Shown: positions 47,386 to 59,303 of the stretch, piece by piece | Layout: the number at the start of each line of letters is the position of its first letter | Numbering within the stretch: position 1 is the first letter of the stretch | Translations under genes and position numbers: made by a program | From: Tetrahymena elliotti 4EA | Taxonomy: Eukaryota; Ciliophora; Oligohymenophorea; Hymenostomatida; Tetrahymenidae | Assembly (NCBI GenBank): GCA_000231825.2 | Contig: JH720314.1 | Coordinates: 1,037,466 to 1,101,465, forward strand | DNA: 64,000 nt | Direction: 5' to 3' | The notes under the pieces: model-generated | Database searches by the model: none | Told to the model about the DNA's origin: nothing | What the model saw: only the letters and a program-made list of their open reading frames with translations

Positions 47386-48225
47386 TCAATTCCATGTTTC
47401 ATCATCATCTAATTAATTATTATTTTTTTAGCTAGAAGAGGTGTAATCATTAACAAAAGTTTATACTTATGGTTTATTTTAATGGTTTTAAGGTATTTAC
47501 TATTCAGTTTAATCATTTAATTTTTTCTTTTTTTATAATTCTTCATATAATTTATCTATTTCATCCATATCTAAGTTATTTACTAGATTATCTTCATATT
47601 GTTATTTTTAGCGATCTAAAAAGGCTTAGTTGAAAGAATTTTAATCTTAATCTTCTTATTGATTTTATCTCTAAAAATTTTATTATTAATTCTAGTATTT
47701 ATGATATTAATTCATGTTTCCTCTGTTGTTTTAGTAGTTTTACTATTTATTATATTAATATCCACTTTATTAAGTTGATTAACTATCAGCTCCTTAGTTT
47801 TCCCAAGGATTTAACAACATATTTTACTTAAAATAGGCTAAAGGATTAAAATTATCATGATCAGATTAATTATTTGATCCAAAGTTTTATTATTTTCTAT
47901 AATTTTAGAATTTAGGTTTATGCTAATTAAAGTTTCCTCCCTTTTAATATCCTCTTTAATTGGAATTCCCATATTTCTATCTCTATTATTAATCATAATT
48001 TCTATAAGGCTAATTTTCATGATTTTATTGGTAATTATTATTTCTATTTTAGTTATTTTAGTTGTATCTATTATTATTATTATTGTGATTTATATTATTA
48101 TTATGGTGATTTTATTGTCTAAAATTTCTATTATTCTGATGAAAATTATTTTAGCTATTTTAAAACTAATTTCCTATTTAATTGTTTTAATAGTTCTACT
48201 CTCTCTTTTAATTATAATCTTCCAT
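47386..48225 (-). CDS. Asn/Gln-rich prion-like protein
   Basis: Intronless 279-residue frame, ATG at 48225 (MEDYNQKREQNYQ), TGA at 47386-47388. More than half of the residues are Asn or Gln, with Tyr, Arg and Gly (RGYQKGGNFNQ), a typical prion-like and RNA-granule composition. Three parts look more ordered: a core NPLAYFKQNMLLNPWENQ at about residues 135-152, an acidic helix NNLDMDEIDKLYEELQKKKK at about 215-234, and the end DDDETWN. Most Gln are TAA/TAG codons, so the frame is invisible under the standard code. The long plus-strand frame at 47920-48255 is its antisense shadow. Function unknown; the hydrophobic core may be a short docking motif. Confidence 0.7.
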
Positions 48226-49023
48226 TTTTTCTTAGTAGATAAATTTTGTATATAGGTTAAATTTTTTAAATTAATTATTGTCTATAAAATCAGATGTTAT
48301 TAATTTTATAATAATTCAAAATTGTTTATAAACTTAATTCTAAAAATATTATTATTAGCATTAATTTGATATTTTAATAGCAAAATGTTTTTATTGATAA
48401 TTTGCAAAAATAAAAATTTATTTTAAATTCTTGCAATAAATATTAAAAATTTTAAACTAAATCATAAATTTTTAAAAATTGAAGTATTTTGTTAAAAATA
48501 GTTTTTATTTAAGAATTTGATTCAGTTTATTCTAACTTCAGCATAAATTTAAATAAAGTAAATAACTATTGATAAAAGTGCTTTCAAAGATGATTTTCAC
48601 CAAATAGTGATATTTATCTTAACATAAATCCATGGTTATTTATCATAAAATTTGTTCGTAGTTAATTTATTTACACTAATTCAAGACATTTACTTTATTA
48701 ATTTACCAAAAATAAATAAAAGGGTAAAGCTTTTATATTATTTACTATTATGAAAACGCTATTAAGCTTTAAACAACGCTTTAATGGGTGAAATCAAAGC
48801 AATATTAAAAGGAGATTATAAAGATAATTGGGAAAAAATTGTAAGAAATCAGTAATTTTAGTCTTTTTTTGATTAGAAGTCAATCAAAATAATTTATTAA
48901 GAAGTTAAGAATTTTGATAGAAAATAACTATAGAATTTAATCTTAATTAAAGATATGAATAAATTTGATTAAATTAGTAAACAAATAAACGGATACTATT
49001 TATTGATTTATTTTTCATTAATT
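48226..49023. other. Intergenic, AT-rich
   Basis: Between two minus-strand genes. A 227-codon plus-strand frame starting at 48784 runs antisense into SAM50 and was rejected as chance. Confidence 0.5.
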
Positions 49024-50507
49024 TCAATAAAAATTTAATTAGAATTTGCAAAAATTATCTTTCTTTTCTTTGGGAATGAAGTCTGCAAAGCTGTAGATAA
49101 AATCTATTTTATCAAATTCATCTATTTTTAAATAAAATTGGTTAAATTTAATTAGAAAAAATAACAAATTTATTAAATACTTATTTCGTATGTCAAGCCT
49201 ATTCCTGCAGTTAATCTTACATTTTGCTTAATTTATACAGAAAGGTTATTTTCATTAGTAATATTTGTAGGGACAAATGCAGTGTAAAGATGTAAGAAAG
49301 GGAGGATGTCTAACTTTTAAAGGAAGGGAAACTTAAGGAAATAGCATTTAAATTAGTTTGTCATGAAAAATCTGCTACCAAAAGTAGTAGCGTTGATATT
49401 TTTGTCCTGTAAGTTAATGTTTTTGTAAGATGGCTAATTAGTCAATGTGAAATTTTCACTAAAGTGAAGGTCATTCTTAGCAAAAATGCATCCTGCTTAA
49501 AATTAATTCTAAGCCATTGTGGTAATTTGTGTTTCTCCAAATTTAAATTGATGAAGTGTTTACTACATATTTAACAATCTAGCTTTTGCAAATAATGACA
49601 TATTAGAGCCAATACCTAATTTTGCAGAAAGCTATGTGAGTTACTAAGTGCTAATTTCTGATTGAGTAGAGGTTTTATCAGTGTATGTTGCCTTAAAAAT
49701 TAAATTTTAATAAGTGTTCATAGTTTAATCAAAGATACTACCACTATTTGCTTAAACATTTGTTGCTGTAATATCAGGAGTGAAGTGATTTGAGGTAGTT
49801 GAAACAGATAATTTGAATCTAGGATCTCTCTTTGAATAAAAATTACTTCTAAATTTAAACATCTTTGTTCTTAAATCATTGAGAACTTAGCGATCATTCA
49901 TTCCAAACTCATATTCTTATATATAACTATCAGGAGAAAAGTAAGGGAAAGTAAAAGAAGAGAAGAGCTTAAGTTCTTTGTTAAAATCAAAATAAGATTT
50001 TCTCATACGAAAAACAATTGATTCACACTAGCCAAACATGTTGGTAAATTAGGGCATAAAGACAACTCCAAAATTTCTCTATTTTTAATCAATGGAGACT
50101 CCATAATTGCATGAAAAAATAGGATTTTCAGTGAATCTGAATTTCAAATCAAGTTAATCATATTGATATTTACTTATTTGATTTTAAAATTCTCCTTCAA
50201 CTGAAACATCGCTGAAACAGGAGGTATTTTTAATTTGATCTAATATGGTTGAGTTAATTCTTTAAGAAAGTTCTTTGAATGAGTTAATTTTAGAAGAATT
50301 ATCATTTTTCAAGTCTCTTAGTAAATAAGAAGTAATATTTTAAGAGGTCCTTAAAGATCTTGAAGGATCGCTATTGCTTACAATCACATTGAGTTTTTAA
50401 GGGAAATCTATTTCATTCTCATCAAACTACTTTTATATATCTGGACTCTAATCAGAATCACTAGTATTTACATAAACCTTATAATTTCCATCCATTTGTG
50501 CTGACAT
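49024..50507 (-). CDS. SAM50: SAM50/Omp85-family outer-membrane beta-barrel protein
   Basis: SAM50 is the core of the complex that inserts beta-barrel proteins into the mitochondrial outer membrane. ATG at 50507 (MSAQMDGNYKVYV); TGA at 49024-49026; one intron (about 49192-49136) splits the last strands. Total about 470 residues, the usual size. N-terminal disordered part, then a degenerate POTRA-like segment (ILDQIKNTSCFSDVSVEGEF), then alternating beta-barrel strands (FGVVFMPQFTNMFG, KLFSSFTFPYFSPDS, LIFKATYTDK). The C-terminal signature QNVRLTAGIGLTYEI followed by FDKIDFIYSFADFIPKEK fits the final strands of the family (RLxxGxGLxY...RIELNY). No transit peptide, as expected. Assignment rests on the C-terminal barrel and architecture. 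Confidence 0.7.
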
Positions 50508-50962
50508 CTTTTAACTTTTTGATCAATAATCTAAATTAATTTGCTTTACCACTTCTAGAAATTCTATCAAAAGAAGATAATCTTTTTTATTAAAATACAA
50601 TTATTTAAAGATATGCAATAAATAGATAAATCAATTTATCAATCAATCAGTCAATCAATAATTATTAAAAACAATTTAATAAACAATAGAAAAATAAAAA
50701 ATTTATTCAGCAGTAAGTAAAATTACTTGATTATACCCACTCTATAAATCCCTTAAACCAAAAACTAATCAACACTCTAAATTATATTTAACAAAAACGT
50801 ATTACACTTAATTAATACGAAATCAAGTCAAAAAAGACTCATTTTTGAAAAGTGGTAATAAAAATGATATATTTTATCTAAACAATTTAATAAATTATAT
50901 AATTAACTAAATTAATAAATTTGATTACAATTTATTAAAATATTTTTGAAATATGTTTATTT
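50508..50962. other. Short intergenic spacer
   Basis: AT-rich; simple (tcaa)n tract near 50636-50660. No gene seen. Confidence 0.6.
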
Positions 50963-52070
50963 TCACTTTGCTAAGAAAGCACCTGCAATTAATGCTATGA
51001 TTGCTACAATTATGACATGAGACATAGTAAAGTTAGCTTCCTAATTACCTTTTGTTTAAAAAATTAATTCATTAACTTATTCACCTAATCGTTATGAAAA
51101 TATTTTACTTGCCATCTGAATTTTCTAAAGCTCTTTAATTTTTTTTTCTAAATCTTTGTTTTATTACGCCTGATGTTTTAAGAAAAAGTATATATTTTAT
51201 TAAAAATATTCTCAATTTTTCTTATATAAATATTTATAATAAATTACTAAAGCTTGATTTTCATTTTTTTATTTATAAAGTGCTTCATTTAATCTTTTTT
51301 CTTCTTCATTTACATTGATTGAAGCATACATCTTTGAGCTATTCAATAAGCCTATAAAAATAATTTCATTAACATTTTGCTGAATTCCTTATTATTAATA
51401 CTATTATCGCGTTATGAAACATTTTGTTCAAAGCTAAAATCTACTGTTTTCTCATTTGTTTATTGTTCATTTATAAGACAAACATCTATTTTTTTATTTC
51501 CCTAAACATACTTTTTCAAAATCTCACTCATATCAGGTGCTTCAGTGAGCTAAATAATTAAAATTAAAAAATTTTTTCATATTTTCTCTATTTAGAACAA
51601 AACAATTACAATTTATTAAGTGAGTTCAGCAATATCTATCTAAAACTTATCACCTGTAATTTAATTGAAATCTTTCTTTTTAGATTTAATAAAATATAGC
51701 ATAAGTGTCATTTGAAATAATAAATTACTCTTGGTTGCATAGTAAATTCTACAGTTACATCGCATTAAGGATGAATTTCTTTTTGGTTAGGTTGAACAGA
51801 AAAACACTTTGGATTGTTAGTTTTGAACTAAATTTTTGTAAAAAAAGAAATAAAAGAATAAAGCGTGAAACCTATTTTAGTAAAAATGGTTACTTTATAA
51901 AAAATTTTATTTTGAGAGATATTTTTTAGTGTGAGACTTGCATTCATAAGCTAGTTTGGTTGAAATTTAAAACAAAGAAAATTGTTATTTTTTAATCCAT
52001 CTATTTGTATCAATTCATCAAATCTATTTTGTTTTTCCCTAAAATATTTTATAGTTGTTTTTTATAACAT
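50963..52070 (-). CDS. VAP: VAP-type MSP-domain ER tail-anchored protein
   Basis: VAPs sit in the ER and recruit FFAT-motif proteins to membrane contact sites. ATG at 52070 (MLQKTTIKYFREKQN), TGA at 50963-50965, with six or so short introns whose joins keep phase. The MSP domain: FLCFKFQPNQLMNASLTLKN, IFYKFKTNNPKCFSVQPN and HPQCDVTVEFTMQP; the FKTNNPKxFxVxPNxxxIxP run is the core of the family. ITGDKFQIDIAEL then matches the second half. A coiled coil follows (EEEKRLNEALYKQKNENQAL, LEKKIKELQKIQM), and a C-terminal anchor VIIVAIIALIAGAFLAK ends the protein. The order MSP, coiled coil, TM is exactly that of VAPs. The FFAT-binding Lys/Met residues cannot be aligned with confidence. Confidence 0.85.
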
Positions 52071-52641
52071 TCGATTGCATTGATTTTCTATTTATATAGA
52101 GACAAGTTATTTAAATAATTCATAATTTTTTACTATTTTGCTGACATTTTTCACTAACTTTCTTGATCTCCAAAAATTTTTGCTTTTTACTTTTTAAATT
52201 CCCTTTTAGTAATTGTATGACTAATATCTTTCGAAAGAATAAATAATAAAATTAATTATTATAATACAAGTATATATGGCATAACAAATAATAAACAACT
52301 AATTAGAATTTCAAAAAAATAAATGTAAAAAATATACACGTTTACCAAAAAACTAAATTAAAAATTATTCTATTACATAAAATAAGAAACAAAAATTTAA
52401 AAGAATTTATAAATTATATTCTTTTATAAATTACCAATAATTATCAAATTTTAATTCCCTAATTTATTTTGTAATAAATAGTTTGTTAAAATTAATAGTG
52501 TATCCTGATAAAAAATTAAAGTTACATCTGAAATATTTTTTATTGGTCAATTCAATCAAGATAATTTATTTTTAATTAATTATTAATTTTATATGATTGT
52601 TTATAATTATTGTAATAAAGATAGAAGATTGTGACTAAAAA
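52071..52641. other. Divergent intergenic region
   Basis: Upstream regions of VAP (minus) and of the next plus-strand gene; no element recognised. Confidence 0.6.
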
Positions 52642-54018
52642 ATGATTAAACAAATCTAAAATGCTAAAAAAAAAACAGATGTTAAGAACCAAATATTTAT
52701 TAGGAAAGATAGCAAAGAAAAAGAAATACCAATCAACTTAAAATCAGAAGAATAAATAATGAATGAAGATTAAATCTCTAAAAGCTAAACTAGGGTAGTA
52801 TAGATATAATCATAATTTGAAAATATGGGTATGATTAACCCATTTAAAAATAAGTAAATGAATAGTCACGAGCCTTTTACTATTCAAGATATAATAAAAA
52901 CAATAATAGAAATTTTTACAGATACAATTGAGTCTTCATAACCTTCGAAATTTAATATAATTAACTACTTAGTAAACTATGTGTACCAAAAAGTAGAATC
53001 AAAGGTAATGACTAGTGAATTTTGTTGGAGTCTTTTTGAATAATTAGGAAAGGAAGCAGTTTTAAATAATGAAGTTAGAATCATTTTATAGTTGATTGAA
53101 GAAAATTCTTACAATTAGATATAATTTTATATTAAGTTCCGCAAAATTATTTTCTAATATTTATTCAATTTAGAAAAAAATAAATGTGGCTATGAGGCTT
53201 TTTTATTAGATGATTACAGTGTGATATGCGAGTAATGGATTGCACTTAACCAGAAAATTTTTGATACAGTAACCTATGAAGAAATGATGAAATACTTTGA
53301 GGATTAAATAAAATTGATTAAAGTTAACTATGATTAAGATTTATTTTATAAATTAAAATGCTCTGATCACATGAAAATAGCTCTTACCTTTAACAAGAAA
53401 TTGAGCCAAAAATATGTCTCTTATGAATAATAATTATAAAATTACTATTAAAAGTAATCTTAAAATGGAAAGAATCGCATATAAAAATCTGAAAAAAATG
53501 TTAAACAAGAATAGAGCCAATTCTTAATTAAATGGGGATGGCCAACTTTGAACTAAAAAATAGAAACTATATAAAAATATATGTATTATAAGCAAAATTC
53601 AGAAAGTTTTTACAATGAAAACAAAAAATCTCAAATGAATAAGAAGTCAATAATGCCTAAACCACGAAAAAGTATTATCCTGACTTAAGAGAGATCTAAA
53701 AGCAGCAATAATCTAAAAAACAATCAATTTAAATAGTAATATCCTTCTTTTAATGATGAATCAATAAGTAAAACACCCGAAAAAAGATAAATCAGTAATC
53801 ATGGAAGAAAAATTTCTATAACAAATACGGCTCCTAATTATAAATAATCATAATTTACTCCATCTAATCATAGTTAAGAAAATGATAGAACTATGTTCTT
53901 TACTCCTAATAAATCTATTAATCCTTTTGGAGATATGAAATCATCTCAAACTCAGCATAGTTATTAAAAAAGTTCTTAATTTAACAAAACCACAAACCAA
54001 TTATATTATCAACAATGA
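52642..54018 (+). CDS. Hypothetical protein, 458 aa
   Basis: Intronless frame, ATG 52642 (MIKQIQNAKKKTDVKNQ), TGA 54016-54018. A basic, Lys-rich N-terminus is followed at about residues 85-260 by a helical, folded-looking domain: PFTIQDIIKTIIEIFTD, NIINYLVNYVYQKVESKV, FCWSLFEQLGKEAVLNNE, VICEQWIALNQKIFDTV. The C-terminal 200 residues are Ser/Asn/Lys-rich with basic Ser motifs (KPRKSIIL, GRKISITNTA) and several T/S-P sites (SKTPEKR, FFTPNKS), suggesting regulation by phosphorylation. No domain recognised; the helical region could be a protein-interaction module. Confidence 0.8.
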
Positions 54019-55081
54019 ATTAATTCTAATTTTCTTTTTTAGGAAGTAATAAAGTAAATATCTTAAAAATTTAATGTTATTAATGGAGACTAAGTATTCT
54101 TTGTATGTTATTTTAAATTCATAATTTTTTAGCAAATTTTAATATTAAAATTTTCAAAACTACTTATTTGATAATTTCTTTGATTTTCTTTAAGCTAAGC
54201 TGTACATTAGTAAAATCTTTAGATTAAAATGCTTTTCATTTTGAAGGATACTTCAACCAAAAGCATTAAATTTCAAAATAATTAAAATTTCTAAAGATGT
54301 ATTTTCAATACTAAAAGTACATCTTTTTATTAATGAAAAAAACTAGTTCAAATTTAGTAATTTGTATTATTAAGTATTTTAGATTTCTTTTTTAATTTTC
54401 ATTGCGATAACAATCTTTAAAATTGTTACTAAATACTACAGCAACTAAAGATTTTAGTTTTCTATTTATGAAATAAAAAATTTATTAATTTTTTTTAATT
54501 TTTATGAAATTGATTTATTGTTTTAGAGAAAATTTTAAATCAAATTTAATTTAAGATTAGAATTAAAGGAATAAAAACTATTTTGGACTTTTTCTACACA
54601 TTATCATCTACAAATTCTTTAAAAAAATGTTCACAACTTCATAAATTGAAGAATTAATTTTAAAATACTGTCTTTTCAATTCTATTTTAACTTTTAATTA
54701 TAATTATTGAAAATATATTAGTTGATACTTTTATCTTTTTAGAATATCATCAAGAGTATTTATTATTAAAATTTTTAACTAAAATAAGTTCTTGATTAAA
54801 TTTTTATCTCATTTTTAATAATGAAAAATTTGAAAAAAGATTTTGCAATTATTTTTTTCGTTATTCTAACTAAATAATATTAAAAAGTTTAATTAGCAAA
54901 CAAATCTTATATCCTTTCAAATAAAAAGCAAATTTTGATTAATAATTTGTTCCGACTTTAGACATAATTTAAAAAAAATTTCAGTTTTTAATATTAATGT
55001 TTGATTGTTAATCAAAAAATTAAATTAAATTGAAGAGCCTACATAATTTAAAAATTGTTTAGAATTATATAAAATGTAATG
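54019..55081. other. Convergent intergenic region
   Basis: AT-rich sequence between converging genes; nothing recognised. Confidence 0.6.
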
Positions 55082-56050
55082 TCACATATTCTAATTTTGT
55101 TAAATATATTATGAAATTTCCTTTATTTATTCTACACACTCATCTTTATTTGCCTAAGCTATATCTAGTCTTTTTTTTAGTGCTTTGATGCAATCATCTT
55201 CTCCATGACTTTATAAATCTTGAAATTTCATTTCTGATAAGCAATTTTAACAAAAAACAGTTCTGTTTGGGCAATCTTATTTTATATGTACTTATTCATT
55301 GCTTTTTAATATTTACACATTACATAAATTGCAATGTATTTATCTGAATAGACATTAATTTAAATTATGATTTTCAAGGTCTTTGAATGCTATTTTTTAA
55401 CTGCATTTAGTACAATCTATTTATCTAAATTTACATTATTCTAAGTGAGCATTTCTTTTTGTAAATTACATAAAACTTTAGCAACCATAATTTGGGCAAT
55501 TTATAATTCTCAAATCACATTCTTACTAGTGTCTTTCTTAATCTTCAATTTTTAGAGAAATTAAACAAAATCTACATTTAACTTTATTAAATTCACAATT
55601 CTTTTAATGTTAATCTATATCTTTTTTGCATATTAACTTTTAGCATTAAGAAAATCTGCATTTTATTAATTTAAATTCACAATTTGGAACATGCTAATTA
55701 ATTTCACTATATTTCATTATTCTTGTACAACGTTACTAAGGATCTTCATTTTATGAATTGGGACATTTTATCTATAACCAATTTAATACTTTCTCTAGTT
55801 ATGGTATTTATTTTTCAAGGAAAGTTGAATTTTAAGAACACTTTTAAGGGCAAGTTTAGTTTTAAGTATTCTTCTACCATTTCTTAATACATCCTTTACA
55901 TGCAAAATATCCACAATTTGTACAAACTAAAATAGGTCTCTATAGAAGCATATAACATATCTTGCATATTGCATTATGTATTAAATCTTTGTGTTCACAA
56001 TCAACTAAATCTTCTTAAATTTCAATTTATTATTGAATACTAAAATCCAT
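55082..56050 (-). CDS. RING/TRAF-type zinc-finger protein
   Basis: Intronless 322-residue frame, ATG at 56050 (MDFSIQQQIEIQEDL), TGA at 55082-55084. An N-terminal RING-like domain: CKICYMLLQRPILVCTNCGY then FACKGCIKKW and TCPQKC. The His usual in CGHxFCxxC is Tyr here (CGYFACKGC), so one zinc ligand may be altered. A series of five or six TRAF-type zinc fingers with C-x(2-5)-C-x(11)-H-x(4)-C spacing follows (RCTRIMKYSEINQHVPNC, CRFCLISLKIEDQERHQQEC, CPNYGCQSFMQFTKRNAH and others), then a short helix. Such proteins are usually E3 ubiquitin ligases or scaffolds, and ciliates carry many. No MATH domain follows. Substrate unknown. Confidence 0.85.
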
Positions 56051-57148
56051 TTCCTAATTTTCTTAAATACTTTAAATTATTTAATTTTCTTTAATTATTT
56101 TTTTTCTACTAAATTTTTCCTGATGTTTTTTATGACTTAATTACCCAAATTTCTTTTTGATGAAAAATAATCTATTGAAAGAATTAGTAAATCAACCTTT
56201 CTCAAAAAAGTAATACAAAATTGAGTTTAAATATTTTATAAAAAAGGTTTTTATAAAAGAGAATAATATCTTTTTTTAAATTAGAATATTATCATAAAAA
56301 AAGTAATTAACTAAATTATTTTATCATAATTCAAAGTTAAAATATTTTAATTAAGGATTATAGAAAAAATCATAAAAAATCAACTTTACAAATATACTTT
56401 TCTTTTCTTTATTAAATTTTAAACAATTTATTGAAAAATGTAAAAAAGTTAATTAGGTTTGTAAAATTAGTTTCAAAGAAACAATAAATGAAATATTTTT
56501 AGATACAATCATAAAAATTTTTAAATTACTACAAAAAAGTTCAATAATAAAAATTTATTACTTTGCTTAAAGACTTAAAAATTTCGTTTTTGTAATAGAA
56601 ATAAATAGTTGATTCAATAATTATTTAAAAAAACCTGTTGCTAAAAAGATAAAAAAAACTAAACATTCTTTGAAACAATTTTTAAATTTTCAAAATAAAA
56701 TAAAAAAATTTATTTTTTTTAGAATAAAGATGTTTTTTTTTTTTGAAATATCAAAAAATTAATTATATTAAAAGAATATCAAATAAAATTATCATTCATT
56801 GATTCGTTTGCTAAGCAATTTAATTTTCTTTGGAATAATTTACAAAAATTTGAATAAAGCATAGTAAAAATATTTTGTAAAAGATATTTTAAAAAAATAT
56901 GTTTGTTTATTGATTGATTGATAATTTTTTGTAATGGTTGCTCGCTCATAGATTTTAAGTGGTTTTGACTACTTTTTTTATATAAATATAAAAAGAGTTT
57001 CATTATGATATTTAATGTTTTGAATATTCAGTATTCTATTTAAAAGATAGGAACTGACTGAATCAAAATAAATTTCAAAGTTAAATCTTAGATTATTTGT
57101 TGTTGTTAATCAAACTATTCATAATAAATTTTATTATCTTTTAGTAAA
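56051..57148. other. Divergent intergenic region
   Basis: AT-rich with many A/T homopolymers. A minus-strand frame at 56779-57003 is low complexity and was not accepted. Confidence 0.55.
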
Positions 57149-59303
57149 ATGAAATCTTCTCTTCCAAGCTTAAATAGTAAATATTTCTAATTATTATATA
57201 AAGTATTTACTTAAATATTTTAAATAGATGCCTCTAGCTTTGTAGGCTCAAGGTAGTTTAAACCTGCTTCATCTTAAATAGGTATGTCACTTTTATTCCA
57301 TAATAATTTTTAAATTATATCAAATATGCCAAAATAATTTAAAAATAAATTATGATTTTTCTTACTTATTATAGCTACCTCTCAATTGAAAAAATCTAAA
57401 ATGGAAGGTTATGATGTAGTTGAGCCTAAATCCGCTAAAGAAAGCTTTAGTCAAACATTAAAGAATAGCAAAAAGCCTTAACAATTGGATTCTACTGTGG
57501 GTGCTAAAAACGCAGTTGACCAAGCAAGCAAGAAGACCACTCTTGAATAGAATATAGAAGAATAGTATATTAAGGGATTGTAGAATGAAATCAAGTTATT
57601 GGAATATGAGTTAAAGTTATTAAAGGATAAAGAAACAGAAGAATAAACTAATTTTACTTCTTTCTTCAAATATTTTAATGATGGTATTCCTATTAACGAC
57701 AATATTATTGCAATGAAAAATGTTTATAGTTCAACATAACGTCATCTTAGTGAAACTCTCATAGTATATAATTAATTTAGCTTTTAAATAGATTTTTTAA
57801 ATAATTATAAATGAATAAAAAGTCACAATAAAAAGAAGTTGATGAGATAATGATTGAAAATTAAGCAATTGATGAAGAGACTAAGGAATTTGAAGAGAGA
57901 TTTTAAGAATTGTAGGAAATAGTAGCAAAAAAAGAAGAAAATTACACTAAGGAATATGCAAAGTATTTTAATGTCCAGTGATATTCTATCTAATATTTAT
58001 AAATTAATTAAAGATATGAGAACATGTATTTTGATGAGTTATATTTCTATAAGGAATGTGAACCTGAATAGAAAGAATTATAAAGGAAAACAAGATATTA
58101 TCAAGGAGAAATTATGGTAACATTTTTAACATAATGTCTTATTCATTAAATCGCTTCCTTTAGATTTTTAATAGAAATAGAGATAAAGAAGCCTTGATTG
58201 CTGGTAGAAAGGAAATTATGGATTAATAAGCTTTAGAAAAACTTAAAAGATAAGTCATAAACATTGAAGAAAGTATTCTTGAAAGGAAAAAAGAAATGGT
58301 AGATTTTCTATTAATTATCATTATTTTTAACATTAAATAATATATGTAGGATGATAGAATGAACACTGATGTTCTTGAGCACGAGACCTTATTTTTAGAA
58401 GAGTAAAATGAGTTGCTAAAAAAAAGAATTTTAGCCATGAAAACTGACCTTAGTATGGTTTAGGTTAAAATCTAAGAGCAACATTTTATACTAGAAACTC
58501 AAGCTAAAGACAGAGAAAACGATGCCAATTAAAGATTGACTTTAATGGCTAAAATATTTGACTTAAAAGAATAAATTGAAGACTAAGTAAAACTCAATTC
58601 TATTATTATTCTTTTTTATCTAACTTTATTTATTTATTTTTTAAAAGCAAAAAATGACTGAAGGTTTAGTTCAATAAAAAGTTAAAGAGCTTGAAAGAGA
58701 TAGAGTTAGAAAAGTAGAATAAGAAATTGAGCATATCACAAAAAGATAAATTAACTTATTCACAGACCGTAATGACGAATTAGAAAAATTAAATGATGAT
58801 ATCATTTACAACAAAGTTGAACTTGAAAAAGAGTTTATTGATCTTGAAATAGAAGAGGACACTCTTCATAAAAGAATCAAAGATTCAAAAGAGAGACTTC
58901 ATTAACTTAAAGTAGATATCGAATTAGCAACTATCAAAGAAAGAAATCTTTCAGACGAAATAGATCCTCTTTCACAAAGAATAGATTAATTAAGTAAAGA
59001 AAATCCTAAAAGAGATCAAAGAGTACGCGATTTAGAACAAGAAATTTTTAAAGCAGAACAACAAGTAAATATTTATATCAATATTAATTTAAAAAGATTT
59101 CTCATTTTGATCAATTTTGAAATTAATAGCTCGACCTTATAAATCAATTTAAAAACTTTAACATCGAAGAAGCTAAGATGGCTTACGCATCTAATAACCA
59201 AGTAAAAAATAATTAATTTCAGTAAATTTATTAAATACTTTTTTAGATTAACAAAAGCATAGAAAAATTAGTAAGAGAATATAGAAAGATAACTACATCT
59301 TGA
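57149..59303 (+). CDS. Multi-exon coiled-coil protein
   Basis: About ten exons, beginning with a 28-base exon (MKSSLPSLN) and ending at TGA 59301-59303 (YRKITTS). All joins used keep phase; introns lie for example at about 57177-57229, 57282-57374, 57774-57830, 57981-58015, 58116-58162, 58297-58350, 58590-58648, 59066-59130 and 59203-59246. A short disordered N-terminus leads into almost continuous coiled coil of about 540 residues: EEQYIKGLQNEIKLLEYELK, FFKYFNDGIPINDNIIAM, MDQQALEKLKRQVINIEES, LVQQKVKELERDRVRKVEQ, DQRVRDLEQEIFKAEQQ. This style (N-terminal LLExELKLLK block and long regular coil) is typical of axonemal or intraflagellar-transport proteins, but I cannot name one. No membrane segment. 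Confidence 0.8.

Noticed and set aside
48784..49467. Plus-strand 227-codon frame starting MGEIKAILKGDYKDN
   Set aside because: Most of it is antisense to the SAM50 barrel. With only TGA as stop, open frames of this length occur by chance in AT-rich DNA. The first ~75 codons look protein-like but have no other support.
56779..57003. Minus-strand 74-codon frame with Phe/Leu/Lys composition
   Set aside because: Base composition same as the flanking intergenic DNA; no domain or start context.
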